Below, piece after piece: positions 19,154 through 28,090 of a stretch of DNA of 57,322 nucleotides. Within the stretch, counting starts at the first letter, position 1. Every line of letters begins with the position of its first letter. The position numbers were made by a program, and so were the translations under genes. Where the stretch lies: assembly GCA_028292625.1 (NCBI GenBank), contig JAQGLY010000072.1, forward strand, positions 1 through 57,322, in the 5' to 3' direction. The stretch is from Herbaspirillum sp. Its GTDB lineage: Bacteria; Pseudomonadota; Gammaproteobacteria; Burkholderiales; Burkholderiaceae_D. The notes under the pieces were generated by a model. The model had not been told where the DNA came from. It was given only the letters and a program-made list of their open reading frames with translations, and searched no databases.

Positions 19154-19690
19154 ATGACCGCCACCACATCCGCTCCTGCCGGCATCACCAGTTCCCAGAC
19201 CGTCGGCCCGTTCCCGCATGAAGCATGGCGCTGGGCGTTCGACGCCACCGCCAAGGTCGACAGCAACGCGCCTACCGTTTTCATCAGCGGCGTCATCCGC
19301 GACGGCGACGGCAAGCCCATCGACGACGCCGTCATCGAAATCTGGTCGCCGGAAGCCGCCGCGGCCGAAAGCGCCCACGCGATTCCCGGCTTTCGCCGCA
19401 TGCCCAGCGACGACACCGGCGCGTTCCGCTTCGAAGTCTCGCTGCCGACCTCGCCCATGCAAGGCAAGCCGGCGATGTTCGTCACCGTGTTCGCGCGTGG
19501 CGTGGTCAAGCATCAGTTCTGCGCGGTCTTCCTGTCCGACGACACCGGCCTGGCCGATTCGGCCATCCTGAACCAGATCCCCCCCGCGCGCCGGGGCACG
19601 CTGATCGCCGAAAAACTGACCGACCGCGAATACCGCTGGGACATCTGGATGCAGACCGACAAAGAAACCGTCTTTTTCGACTACGAATAA
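19154..19690 (+). CDS. pcaG: Protocatechuate 3,4-dioxygenase alpha subunit
   Basis: A 178-residue partner of PcaH, beginning MTATTSAPAGITSSQTVGPF. The TSSQTVGPF segment and FARGVVKHQFCAVFLSD are typical of alpha subunits. It lacks the iron ligands, as expected, but helps form the active site and the (alpha-beta)-Fe protomer. AGGAAA is upstream of the ATG. pcaB follows after 7 nt. Confidence 0.95.
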   Translation: MTATTSAPAGITSSQTVGPFPHEAWRWAFDATAKVDSNAPTVFISGVIRDGDGKPIDDAVIEIWSPEAAAAESAHAIPGFRRMPSDDTGAFRFEVSLPTSPMQGKPAMFVTVFARGVVKHQFCAVFLSDDTGLADSAILNQIPPARRGTLIAEKLTDREYRWDIWMQTDKETVFFDYE

Positions 19691-19697
19691 CAGCATC

Positions 19698-21086
19698 ATG
19701 AGCGTTTCCATTTTCGACAGCTTCCTGACCACCGGCGAAATCATCGCCGTCTTCGACGATGCGGCGGTGGTGCAGGCGATGTTTCGTTTCGAAGCCGCGC
19801 TGGCGCAGGCGCAAGCCGCCGAAGGCATCATTCCGGACAGCGCCGCGCGCGCCATCGCCAGCGTCTGCAACGCCCAGTTGTACGACATTCCCGCGCTGAT
19901 CAACGCGGGCCGCCGCGCCGGCAGTCTGGCCATTCCGCTGGTCAAGGAACTGACCAAAACGGTCGCGCTGTACAACGCCGAATCCGCCGCTCACGTGCAC
20001 TGGGGCAGCACCAGCCAGGACGTTATCGACACCGCGATGGCGCTGGTCACGCGCGACGCATTGCAGATGCTGGATCGCACGCTGCACGGCCTGATCGACA
20101 GCCTGCTGAAACTGGCCGAGCGGCACCTGAGCACGCCGGTGCTGGCGCGCACGCTGATGCAACCGGCGCAAGTCACCAGCTTCGGTTTCAAACTGGTCGG
20201 CTGGGCCGCGCCGCTGCTGCGTTCGCGCGCGCAATTGCGCGAACTGGCCGGCCGCGCACTGCAATTGCAACTGGGCGGCGCCGTCGGCACGCTGGCGGTC
20301 ATGGGAGACCAAGGCCCGGCGGTCGCGCAACGCATGGCGCGGGATCTGGGACTGAAAGCGCCCGACGCCGCCTGGCACACCCAGCGCGACGAATGGATAC
20401 GGCTGGGACTGGAAGTCGCGGTGCTGGTCGGCAGCCTAGGCAAGATCGCCACCGATCTGAGCCTGATGGCGCAAGGCGAAATCGGCGAACTGGCCGAACC
20501 GTCCGGCAGCGGCCGCGGCGGCTCGTCGGCGATGCCGCATAAACGTAATCCGGTGTCGGCCATGATCGCGCTGGCCGCCGCCGGACGCGCCCCGCAACGC
20601 GCCGCCGCGCTACTGGCCAACATGGGCCAGCAACACGAACGCGGCCTCGGCAACTGGCAGGCCGAACTGGCCGAATGGCCGGGGCTGTTTCTCAGCGCGC
20701 AAGGCTCGCTCGGTGCGCTGGCCGAAGCCTTCGACGGCCTGCAGGTCGATCCCGATCGCATGCTGCGCAACATCGACAATCTGCAGGGGCTGATTTTTGC
20801 CGAAGCGGTATCGATTCATCTGGCCGCCGCCATCGGCCGCCCCGCCGCCCACAGCCTGATGGAAACACTGACGCAGCAAGCCGTCGCCGACGGCTTCCAT
20901 CTGGCCGACGCCGTCTCCATCGCACAGGAAAAGGACCCGCGCCTGGCCGGCAAGGTCGACCGCGACGCGCTGATGCGGCTGTTCGACCCGGTCGCCGCCA
21001 CCGCCCCCGCGCAAGCGCTGGCCGCGCGCCAATTACAGACATTGAAGGCGATGCAGCAGGCAATGCAAACGCCGGACCATCCATAA
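19698..21086 (+). CDS. pcaB: 3-carboxy-cis,cis-muconate cycloisomerase
   Basis: A 462-residue member of the fumarase/aspartase superfamily. The signature GGSSAMPHKRNPVSA is intact, and HWGSTSQDVIDTAM supplies the second conserved block. It lactonises beta-carboxymuconate to gamma-carboxymuconolactone. The length matches PcaB. It is third in the operon, with 14 nt to pcaCD. Confidence 0.95.
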   Translation: MSVSIFDSFLTTGEIIAVFDDAAVVQAMFRFEAALAQAQAAEGIIPDSAARAIASVCNAQLYDIPALINAGRRAGSLAIPLVKELTKTVALYNAESAAHVHWGSTSQDVIDTAMALVTRDALQMLDRTLHGLIDSLLKLAERHLSTPVLARTLMQPAQVTSFGFKLVGWAAPLLRSRAQLRELAGRALQLQLGGAVGTLAVMGDQGPAVAQRMARDLGLKAPDAAWHTQRDEWIRLGLEVAVLVGSLGKIATDLSLMAQGEIGELAEPSGSGRGGSSAMPHKRNPVSAMIALAAAGRAPQRAAALLANMGQQHERGLGNWQAELAEWPGLFLSAQGSLGALAEAFDGLQVDPDRMLRNIDNLQGLIFAEAVSIHLAAAIGRPAAHSLMETLTQQAVADGFHLADAVSIAQEKDPRLAGKVDRDALMRLFDPVAATAPAQALAARQLQTLKAMQQAMQTPDHP

Positions 21087-21100
21087 GGCATAGAAACAGC

Positions 21101-22363
21101 ATGAGCTACGATCCGCTGGACCACAATTTTGAACGCGGCATGCAAAATCGCCGCACCGTACTGGGCGAAGAATGGGTCAACCGTTCGGTCAAGAACGCCA
21201 CCAGTTTCAACGCCGACTTTCAAAACCTGATCACGCGCTTTGCGTGGAATGAAATCTGGGGCCGCCCGGGCCTGGATAAAAAGACCCGCCGCATCATCGT
21301 TCTGTCGATCACCATCGCGCTGGGCCGCTGGGAAGAATTCGAACTGCATGTCCGCGCCGCATTGACCGCGCCGCCGGAACACCGGCTGACGCCGGACGAA
21401 ATGAAGGAAGTGCTGATGCAATCGGCGATCTACGCCGGCGTACCGGCCGCCAACACCGCGTTCGCCCATGCGCAGCAGATCCTGCGCGAAGTCGGCCCGG
21501 ACATCGGCTTTACGCTGGAACCGTTCGCGCCATCCGACGCCGCCCATCCGGGCATCGGCAAGGAAGCGCGCACCAGCGGTTCGCCGGCGCTGCACTATTC
21601 GGTACGCGCGCCGCGCAACGGCAAGGCGCCGCGCCGCACGATCGTGCTCAGCCACGCGCTGGGCGCCGACCTGACGATGTGGGACAGCCTGGCCAATCTG
21701 CTCGCCGCCGATTGCCGCGTCATCGCCTACAGCCATCGCGGCCACGGCAGCTCCGACGGTCCGGAAGGCATGTACACGATGGCCGACCTGGCCGACGACG
21801 CGGCGCGCCTGCTGCGCGAACTCGACACCGGTCCCGTGGTCTGGATCGGCCTGTCGATGGGCGGCATGGTCGGGCAGGAAATGGCGCTGCGCCATCCGTC
21901 GCTGATCGGCGCACTGGTCATCGCCAACTCCGCCTCGGCCTATCCGGAAGTCGCGCGCCAAGGGTGGCGGCAACGCATAGAAACGGTCCGTTCGCAGGGC
22001 TTGGAAGCGATCGCCGACACCGTCATGGCGCGCTATTTCCACGAAGCCTTCCGCCAACAACACAGCGCCACCGTTGCGCAGTTCCGGCAGCGTCTGCTGA
22101 CGACCGACGTCACCGGTTACATCGGCTGCTGCAATGCGGTCGGCACCGTCGACACCACCGCGCGGCTGCCGTTGATCGCGGCGCCGACGCTGGTGATCGC
22201 GGGTGAGCTGGATCAGGGCGCGCCGGTCGCGCTGTCGCAGGTCATCGCCGATAAAATTCCGCAGGCCACGCTGACCGTGCTGCCGCAGGCGTCGCATATC
22301 AGCGCGATTGAACAGCCGGCGTTGTTCAACGAGACCGTGATGGCGTTTATTGCGGCGTTGTGA
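21101..22363 (+). CDS. pcaCD: Fused 4-carboxymuconolactone decarboxylase / 3-oxoadipate enol-lactonase
   Basis: A 420-residue bifunctional protein. Residues 1-130 are a carboxymuconolactone decarboxylase domain (GMQNRRTVLGEEWVNRS; LGRWEEFELHVRAAL). Residues about 160-420 are an alpha/beta hydrolase with the nucleophile Ser252 in WIGLSMGGMVGQ, Asp in GELDQGAP and His in QASHISAIEQP. The decarboxylase comes first, the reverse of the lactonase-first fusion I recall from actinobacterial PcaL. It would convert gamma-carboxymuconolactone to beta-ketoadipate, so the four-gene operon runs from protocatechuate to beta-ketoadipate. It starts at the ATG at 21101 just after pcaB. Confidence 0.94.
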   Translation: MSYDPLDHNFERGMQNRRTVLGEEWVNRSVKNATSFNADFQNLITRFAWNEIWGRPGLDKKTRRIIVLSITIALGRWEEFELHVRAALTAPPEHRLTPDEMKEVLMQSAIYAGVPAANTAFAHAQQILREVGPDIGFTLEPFAPSDAAHPGIGKEARTSGSPALHYSVRAPRNGKAPRRTIVLSHALGADLTMWDSLANLLAADCRVIAYSHRGHGSSDGPEGMYTMADLADDAARLLRELDTGPVVWIGLSMGGMVGQEMALRHPSLIGALVIANSASAYPEVARQGWRQRIETVRSQGLEAIADTVMARYFHEAFRQQHSATVAQFRQRLLTTDVTGYIGCCNAVGTVDTTARLPLIAAPTLVIAGELDQGAPVALSQVIADKIPQATLTVLPQASHISAIEQPALFNETVMAFIAAL

Positions 22364-22429
22364 TGGTTCGAGCGCTTGGCTCGGTCGGGTGTCTGGGGGC
22401 GTTCTTTAAATTTTCACGCCGGCGCGCTT

Positions 22430-22527
22430 CCTTCGATACACCGCTTCGCGGCTACTCAGGACGAACGGGGTTTCGGTGAAATTTAACAGACCGTTCGTCC
22501 TGAGTAGGGCGAAGCCCGTATCGAAGG
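22430..22527. repeat. Imperfect long inverted repeat, REP/MITE-like, between pcaCD and the ydcF-like gene
   Basis: The left arm (about 22430-22468) and right arm (about 22491-22527) are reverse complements over nearly 37 nt with a few mismatches. Core words are CTTCGATAC, CTACTCAGGACGAACGG and their complements. The sequence can fold into one long hairpin, and it sits between two convergent genes, where it may serve as a transcription stop. The type resembles dispersed intergenic repeats seen in many proteobacterial genomes. Confidence 0.8.
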
Positions 22528-22532
22528 ATCGC

Positions 22533-23294
22533 CTACGCCGAACCTGGCGCAACCGAAGCCGCATTCCATCCCATCCGCTCATACAAGCGATAGCGCGCGA
22601 TACCGATATATTCATGCAGCGCCGCATCGGTCGCCAGAAAAGCATAGGCGCTGGGCAACCATGCAGGCTTCGCCGTCACATACTCGGCGCGCACCGGCGC
22701 CGCATCCACGCCGGCATGCGCAAAATAAATCATGCTGCGCGCCAGATGCATCCCGGACGTCACCAGCAACACGCGATCGAAATCGTGTTCTTTCAATATC
22801 CGCGCGGTGAACTGCGCGTTCTGCCACGTATTCATGCTGCTGCTTTCCAGAATCATATCGGCGTCGGCCACGCCCAGATCGCGCAAATAAGCGCCATACA
22901 CCACTGCCTCCGCCCTGCCCTGATGTCTGGCGTCGCCGCCGCTGACGATCACCGTGCAGGCCTTGCCGGTCTGCTTGCAGGCCTTATACAGCGCCGCCGT
23001 TTTGGCAACGCGTCCGTAGCCGAACAAACCCACTTCAATCTCGCCGCTGGCGCGAATCTTATCGTTGCCCGCGCCCAGCAGAATGATGGCGTTTTGCGCG
23101 CGCCAGGCGATCGGCGCCTGATGCAAGTACGGCATTTGCAATTGCGCCAGCAACCACGCAGGCGCGAAGCCGAAGCCGATGACGACAAACAAAAAAAATA
23201 CGATCAGAGACAAAGTCGCGCTGGCGCGTTTTCTTTTGAGAAGGCCAAGGCCTATGGCGAGAGCGATCAAGCAGAAAAAGAGAGGGATAGTCAT
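22533..23294 (-). CDS. YdcF/DUF218-family membrane protein
   Basis: A 253-residue protein. Two N-terminal hydrophobic segments (about 2-17 and 25-50) precede a DUF218 (SanA/ElyC-like) domain with AIILLGAG, VIVSGGDARHQG, ILESSSMNTWQNAQF and VLLVTSGMHLARSM. Family knowledge: DUF218 proteins act on envelope carbohydrate or lipid carriers; the precise role here is unknown. The ATG at 23294 starts the hydrophobic stretch, and there is no obvious ribosome binding site. It faces the pca operon and is not part of it. Confidence 0.82.
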   Translation of the reverse strand: MTIPLFFCLIALAIGLGLLKRKRASATLSLIVFFLFVVIGFGFAPAWLLAQLQMPYLHQAPIAWRAQNAIILLGAGNDKIRASGEIEVGLFGYGRVAKTAALYKACKQTGKACTVIVSGGDARHQGRAEAVVYGAYLRDLGVADADMILESSSMNTWQNAQFTARILKEHDFDRVLLVTSGMHLARSMIYFAHAGVDAAPVRAEYVTAKPAWLPSAYAFLATDAALHEYIGIARYRLYERMGWNAASVAPGSA

Positions 23295-23415
23295 TTTTTG
23301 CGCACGGGAGAGAATGAGTGAAGATTGCCGCGATCGAAGCTTATAGTCGGCTTTGAAACATGGCAAGCGATTAAATTCATTCGCCCGCCGCAACTTCTGA
23401 TTTCAAAAAATCCAA

Positions 23416-24117
23416 CTAAGCCACCGCCACCAGCCGGTTCAACACCTCCGGATGATCGAGCAAACTCCGGCTATCCGAATCATGCACAATGCGCCCGCGA
23501 TCCAGCACGATCGCGCGCCTGGTCAGGGACAAGGCCAGCCGCGCATGCTGCTCGACCACGATCACCGACATGCCTTCGTCTTCAATCAGCCGGCCGATCA
23601 CCCGCGTCAATTCCTGCACGATGATAGGCGCCAATCCTTCCATCGGTTCGTCCAGTAGCAACAGACGCGGATTGACCATCAGCGCCCGCGCGATCGCCAG
23701 CATCTGCTGTTCGCCGCCGGACAATTGATTGCCCATATTCGCGCGGCGCTCCTGCAAGCGCGGAAACGCCGCATATATTTTGTCCAGCGTCCACGGCCCG
23801 GGCCGCGCCACCACGGTCAAATGTTCTTCCACCGTCAGCGACGCAAACATGCCCCGTTCCTGCGGCACCCAGCCCAGCCCCGCATGCGCGCGCTTGTACG
23901 TCGGCACGTGCGCAATGTCATTGCCGCGCCAGCGGATGCGGCCCCCGTGCAATTGCGTCAGGCCCATCAGCGTCACCAGCAAACTGGTCTTGCCGACCCC
24001 GTTGCGGCCGAGCAGCGCCAGGCTGTCGCCTTCCTGCAGCGCAAACGAGACGTCTTCCAGGACCACCGATTCGCCGTAACCGGCAGTCAGATTCTCCAGG
24101 GCCAGCAATTCACTCAT
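23416..24117 (-). CDS. livF: Branched-chain/aromatic-acid-type ABC transporter ATPase (LivF-like)
   Basis: A 233-residue ATP-binding subunit. Walker A is LGRNGVGKTSL, the signature QLSGGEQQMLAIARAL and Walker B LLLLDEPMEGLAP. The start at 24117 overlaps the end of livG by 8 nt, whereas the longer open frame would extend far into livG. It is last of seven genes running pcaI-pcaJ-pcaF-livH-livM-livG-livF, which points to uptake of an aromatic acid or pathway intermediate rather than leucine. Confidence 0.9.
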   Translation of the reverse strand: MSELLALENLTAGYGESVVLEDVSFALQEGDSLALLGRNGVGKTSLLVTLMGLTQLHGGRIRWRGNDIAHVPTYKRAHAGLGWVPQERGMFASLTVEEHLTVVARPGPWTLDKIYAAFPRLQERRANMGNQLSGGEQQMLAIARALMVNPRLLLLDEPMEGLAPIIVQELTRVIGRLIEDEGMSVIVVEQHARLALSLTRRAIVLDRGRIVHDSDSRSLLDHPEVLNRLVAVA

Positions 24118-24874
24118 GTTGCGCCTCGCCCAGATACACTTCCTTGACCCGCGCATCGGCCGAGATCTCGGCCGGCGTGCCTTCGGTCAGCACCTTGCCG
24201 CCGACGAGCACGGTGATGCGCTCGGCAAAACGGAAGACCAAGCCCATATCGTGCTCAATGAACAGAATCGTCACGTCGCGCGGCAGTTGCGCGATCGCTT
24301 CGAACAGTTCGCGGCTTTCCGCCGATGGAATCCCGGCCGCGGGTTCGTCCAGCAGCAGGACTTTGGGCTGCGTCGCCAGCGCCAGCGCGATTTCGACCAG
24401 ACGCTGCTTGCCGTAGGCCAGGCTGCGGGTAAGGCGATCGGCCTCGCTATCGATTTTCAGAGAACGCAGCAGCGCCATCGCTTCGTCGACCGCATCGCGC
24501 TGCGCGGCGACGGTGCGGCGCCAGACATAGCCGCGTCCGCGTCGTTCGCAAATCGCCAGCGCCACCGATTCCAGCACCGTCAATCCGGCGAACAGGGTAT
24601 TGATCTGGAAAGTGCGCGTCATGCCGCGCCTGACGCGTTCATGCTGCGCCAGACCGGTGATGTCCTGACCGCCGAAAAACACTTTGCCCGCAGTCGGCTT
24701 CAAGAATCCGGTCAGCAGATTGATGAACGTGGTCTTGCCCGCGCCGTTGGGGCCGATCAGCGCATGGCGCACGCCCGGCGCGAATGTCAGGCTGATATCG
24801 CTGTTGGCCTTGAACGCGCCCCACGCCATCGACAGGCCTTCCGTGCGCAGCGTGATGTCTTCGGGCGCACTCAC
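24110..24874 (-). CDS. livG: Branched-chain/aromatic-acid-type ABC transporter ATPase (LivG-like)
   Basis: A 254-residue ATPase. Walker A is IGPNGAGKTTFINLLTG and Walker B VLLLDEPAAGIP. The signature motif reads SLAYGKQRLVEIALAL, with AYGKQ in place of LSGGQ, as is normal for LivG proteins. It overlaps livM by 4 nt (ATGA) and livF by 8 nt, indicating a tightly coupled operon. Confidence 0.9.
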   Translation of the reverse strand: MSAPEDITLRTEGLSMAWGAFKANSDISLTFAPGVRHALIGPNGAGKTTFINLLTGFLKPTAGKVFFGGQDITGLAQHERVRRGMTRTFQINTLFAGLTVLESVALAICERRGRGYVWRRTVAAQRDAVDEAMALLRSLKIDSEADRLTRSLAYGKQRLVEIALALATQPKVLLLDEPAAGIPSAESRELFEAIAQLPRDVTILFIEHDMGLVFRFAERITVLVGGKVLTEGTPAEISADARVKEVYLGEAQHE

Positions 24875-25905
24875 GAAGATTTCCCGTTCTTATCGTTGCG
24901 ACGCGCCAGACCTTGCAGGCATTTTTCCACGCCGCCCAGAATGCCGCCGCGCGCGAACAGCACGATGACGATCAGCAGCAGGCCGATCCAGAATTGCCAG
25001 TACGCCGGATTCAAGCCGGACAGATAATCTTTCGCCACCATATACACCGCCGCGCCGACCAGCCCGCCGTACAAGCGGCCGGCGCCGCCGAGCACCAGAA
25101 TAATCAGCAACTCGGCCGAGCGCGAAAAGCTGAGCGCTTCGATACCGACGAACTGCGTGGTCTGCGCCAGCAACGCGCCGGCGATCCCGGCGACGGCCGC
25201 GCTGACGGTAAAGATCGCGCTCAGGCGGCGCTCGACATCGACGCCAATGGCCGGCATGCGCCGCCCGCCTTCGCGAATGCCGATCAGGCTCAGGCCGAAC
25301 GGCGACTGCAGCAAGCGGCGCAATGCCACAAACAAAATGAACAGCACCGCCAGCGCATACACATAAGCGGTTTTGCCATACAGATCGAATTCGAACACGC
25401 CGAACAGATTGCCGACCGCCATGCCGGACAAGCCGTCGACGCCGCCGGTAATGAACGCCGCCTTATTGGCCGCTTCGAACAGCATCAGACCGATGCCGAG
25501 CGTGACCATCAGCCGCGTCAGGTCCTGCCCGCGCACCACCAGAAAGCTGCATAAATAACCGAACGCGCCGGTAATCGCCGCCGCCGCCAGCAAGCCGCTG
25601 AGCGGTTCGCCCCAGCCATGCGCCGCCAGCAAACCGGCGGTATAAGCGCCCAGCCCGAAGAACGCGGCATGCCCCAGCGACACGATGCCGGCATAGCCGA
25701 GGATCAGATCCAGCGACAGCGCGAATAGCCCGACGATCATGATCTGGGTAATCAGCACCAGATAATCGGGGAACAGAAAGAACGTCAATACCGGCAGCAG
25801 CCAGAAGACGATTTCGAGCGGCGACCAGCGGCCGTCGGCCAAACGATGCACATCGGCGGCAGGCGTGGCGGCAGCGGCGCGGGCGGAGGTGAACCAGGCT
25901 TTCAT
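24871..25905 (-). CDS. livM: Branched-chain/aromatic-acid-type ABC transporter permease (LivM-like)
   Basis: A 344-residue permease with about eight to nine hydrophobic segments after a roughly 30-residue cytoplasmic N-terminus. The LivM hallmark LSLDLILGYAGIVSLGHAAFFG is split over two helices and recognisable, and IREGGRRMPAIGVDV is the coupling-loop motif. It overlaps livH by 4 nt and livG by 4 nt. Confidence 0.9.
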   Translation of the reverse strand: MKAWFTSARAAAATPAADVHRLADGRWSPLEIVFWLLPVLTFFLFPDYLVLITQIMIVGLFALSLDLILGYAGIVSLGHAAFFGLGAYTAGLLAAHGWGEPLSGLLAAAAITGAFGYLCSFLVVRGQDLTRLMVTLGIGLMLFEAANKAAFITGGVDGLSGMAVGNLFGVFEFDLYGKTAYVYALAVLFILFVALRRLLQSPFGLSLIGIREGGRRMPAIGVDVERRLSAIFTVSAAVAGIAGALLAQTTQFVGIEALSFSRSAELLIILVLGGAGRLYGGLVGAAVYMVAKDYLSGLNPAYWQFWIGLLLIVIVLFARGGILGGVEKCLQGLARRNDKNGKSS

Positions 25906-26768
25906 CCGCGCCTCCCGATCAGGCCGGACGGAAACAGGATCAGCAGCACCACCATCAGACCGTAAATCACGAACGCACCGACGCCCGGCACATAATATTT
26001 GCCGGCCACATCGAACACGCCGAGAATCAGCGCGGCGAACAAGGGACCGCGAATGGTGCCGGCGCCGCCGACCACTACCACCAGCAGAAAATAGACGATG
26101 TATTTGATCGGGAAAGTCGGATCCAGCCCGAGCAGATCGATGCCCAGCCCCCCGCCCAGTCCCGCCAGTCCCGAGCCCAGCGCGAAGGTCAGGCTGAACA
26201 CGCGGCTGACATTGATGCCCAGCCCCGCCGCAGCCTGCCGGTTATCGACGGACGCCCGGATCTGCGCGCCGAAACGGGTGCGTTCGATCAAACATCCCAG
26301 CGCCACCGTGATCGCCACCACCACGCCGATCAGGAATAGCCGGTAAGCGCCGACATCCAGCCCCAGCAGATTGACCTGACCGCGCAGCCAGTCCGGCAGA
26401 TTGACCGGCTGCTGCGACGGCCCGAACAACCAGGTCGCCGCCGCCACCGCCATGAACGTCAAACCGATGGAAAACAGCACTTGATCCAGATGACTGGCCT
26501 GATACAGGCGCCGATACAGCAGCCGCTCCAGCACCAGGCCGACCGCCGCCGACGCGACGAAAGCGATCGGCAAGGTCAGCAGAAACGGCATGCCGGCGCG
26601 ATTCAACAGCACGGCGCAGACATAGCCGCCGACCATCGCGAACGCGCCGTGCGCCAGATTGATGAAATTCATCAGCCCCATCGTCACCGACAGGCCCACG
26701 CTGATCAAAAACAGCAGACTGCCATAGGCAATGCCGTCGAACAGCACGCCGATGAAATTACTCAACAC
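25902..26768 (-). CDS. livH: Branched-chain/aromatic-acid-type ABC transporter permease (LivH-like)
   Basis: A permease of about 288 residues with eight or so hydrophobic helices, containing the LivH motif GLMNFINLAHGAFAMVGGY. The frame is open upstream without an ATG in a sensible position. I chose GTG at 26768, which gives a family-like N-terminus (MLSNFIGVLFDGIAYG) and a normal length. An AAGGAG about 60 nt further upstream suits no in-frame start, so the 5' end is uncertain. It lies 86 nt after pcaF in the same direction. Confidence 0.85.
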   Translation of the reverse strand: MLSNFIGVLFDGIAYGSLLFLISVGLSVTMGLMNFINLAHGAFAMVGGYVCAVLLNRAGMPFLLTLPIAFVASAAVGLVLERLLYRRLYQASHLDQVLFSIGLTFMAVAAATWLFGPSQQPVNLPDWLRGQVNLLGLDVGAYRLFLIGVVVAITVALGCLIERTRFGAQIRASVDNRQAAAGLGINVSRVFSLTFALGSGLAGLGGGLGIDLLGLDPTFPIKYIVYFLLVVVVGGAGTIRGPLFAALILGVFDVAGKYYVPGVGAFVIYGLMVVLLILFPSGLIGRRG

Positions 26769-26854
26769 GATGCTGGCCCAATTGATGCCCGGATTCGTGA
26801 CACAAATGGAAACGCAGCAAAATTTTCTCCTTGGTGGACTGTAACAGTCAACCT

Positions 26855-28072
26855 TTATACCCGCTCGATCACCACCGCAATGCCCTGCCCCACGCCAATG
26901 CACATCGTACACAAGGCATAACGGCCGCCGGTGCGCTGCAATTGATACATCGCCGTCGTCACCAGACGCGCGCCGCTCATGCCCAACGGATGGCCCAGCG
27001 CGATCGCCCCGCCGTACTGATTGACGCGCGGATCGTTGTCGGCCACGCCCAGCATGCGCAACACCGCCAGCCCCTGCGACGCGAACGCCTCATTCAATTC
27101 GATGACGTCCATCTGATCGATGGTCATGCCAAGCTGCTGCAGCAGTTTCTGCGAAGCGGGCGCCGGGCCGATGCCCATCACCCGCGGCGGCACGCCGGCG
27201 GTCGCCATGCCGACCACGCGCGCACGCGGCGTCAGGCCATGACGGACAGCAGCCGCTTCATTGGCCAGCAGTAGCGCGCAAGCGCCGTCGTTGATGCCTG
27301 AAGCATTGCCGGCGGTGACGCTGCCATCCGGCCGCACCACGCCTTTTAGTTTCGCCAGCGTTTCCAGGCTGGACAGCCGCAAATGCTCATCCTGCGCAAA
27401 CAGAATCGGCTCGCCCTTTTTCTGCGGAATCTCGACCGCAACGATCTCCTGCGCCAGCCAACCGTTGGCCTGCGCCGCGGCGGCCTTGGTCTGACTGTTG
27501 AACGCAAACAGATCCTGATCTTCGCGGCTGACCTTGCAATCGACGGCGACGTTTTCGCCGGTCTCCGGCATTGCATCGACGCCGTACAGTTTCTTCATCA
27601 GCGGATTGACGAAACGCCAGCCGATGGTGGTGTCGAACACCGATGCGCTGCGCGAAAACGCGCTGTCGGCCTTGCCCATCACGAACGGCGCGCGCGTCAT
27701 CGATTCGACCCCGCCGGCGATCATCAGGCCGGTATCGCCGGAGCGGATCGCCCGCGCCGCGCTGCCGACCGCATCCATGCCGGAGCCGCACAGACGGTTG
27801 ACGGTGGAACCCGGTACGTTTTCTGGCAAACCGGCCAGCAAGGCCGACATGCGCGCGACGTTGCGGTTATCTTCGCCGGCCTGATTGGCGCAACCGAAAA
27901 TCACATCGTCGACCGCGCTCCAGTCGACCGACGGATTGCGCTTCATCAGTTCCCTGAGCGGAATCGCCCCGAGGTCGTCGGCCCGCACGTCCTTCAGCGT
28001 CCCGCCGTAGCGGCCGATGGGGGTGCGGATTGCATCGCAGATAAAAGCTTGTGGTGCTGAAGTCATGGCCAT
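26855..28072 (-). CDS. pcaF: 3-oxoadipyl-CoA thiolase
   Basis: A 405-residue thiolase. The acyl-accepting Cys is in NRLCGSGMDAVGSA, with the C-terminal His in GGAIALGHPLGMSGAR and Cys in CTMCIGVGQG. The N-terminus (AFICDAIRTPIGRYGG) matches the PcaF/PaaJ group. It cleaves beta-ketoadipyl-CoA to succinyl-CoA and acetyl-CoA, the final pathway step. A second ATG two codons in is possible. It is preceded 18 nt upstream by pcaJ. Confidence 0.94.
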   Translation of the reverse strand: MAMTSAPQAFICDAIRTPIGRYGGTLKDVRADDLGAIPLRELMKRNPSVDWSAVDDVIFGCANQAGEDNRNVARMSALLAGLPENVPGSTVNRLCGSGMDAVGSAARAIRSGDTGLMIAGGVESMTRAPFVMGKADSAFSRSASVFDTTIGWRFVNPLMKKLYGVDAMPETGENVAVDCKVSREDQDLFAFNSQTKAAAAQANGWLAQEIVAVEIPQKKGEPILFAQDEHLRLSSLETLAKLKGVVRPDGSVTAGNASGINDGACALLLANEAAAVRHGLTPRARVVGMATAGVPPRVMGIGPAPASQKLLQQLGMTIDQMDVIELNEAFASQGLAVLRMLGVADNDPRVNQYGGAIALGHPLGMSGARLVTTAMYQLQRTGGRYALCTMCIGVGQGIAVVIERV

Positions 28073-28090
28073 ACCTATCGAATGATTCGT

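Noticed and set aside
20816..22297. A 493-codon open frame on the minus strand opposite pcaB-pcaCD
   Set aside because: It is a GC-rich antisense shadow: Arg/Gln/Gly-heavy, no family motif, and the plus strand holds two well-recognised enzymes.
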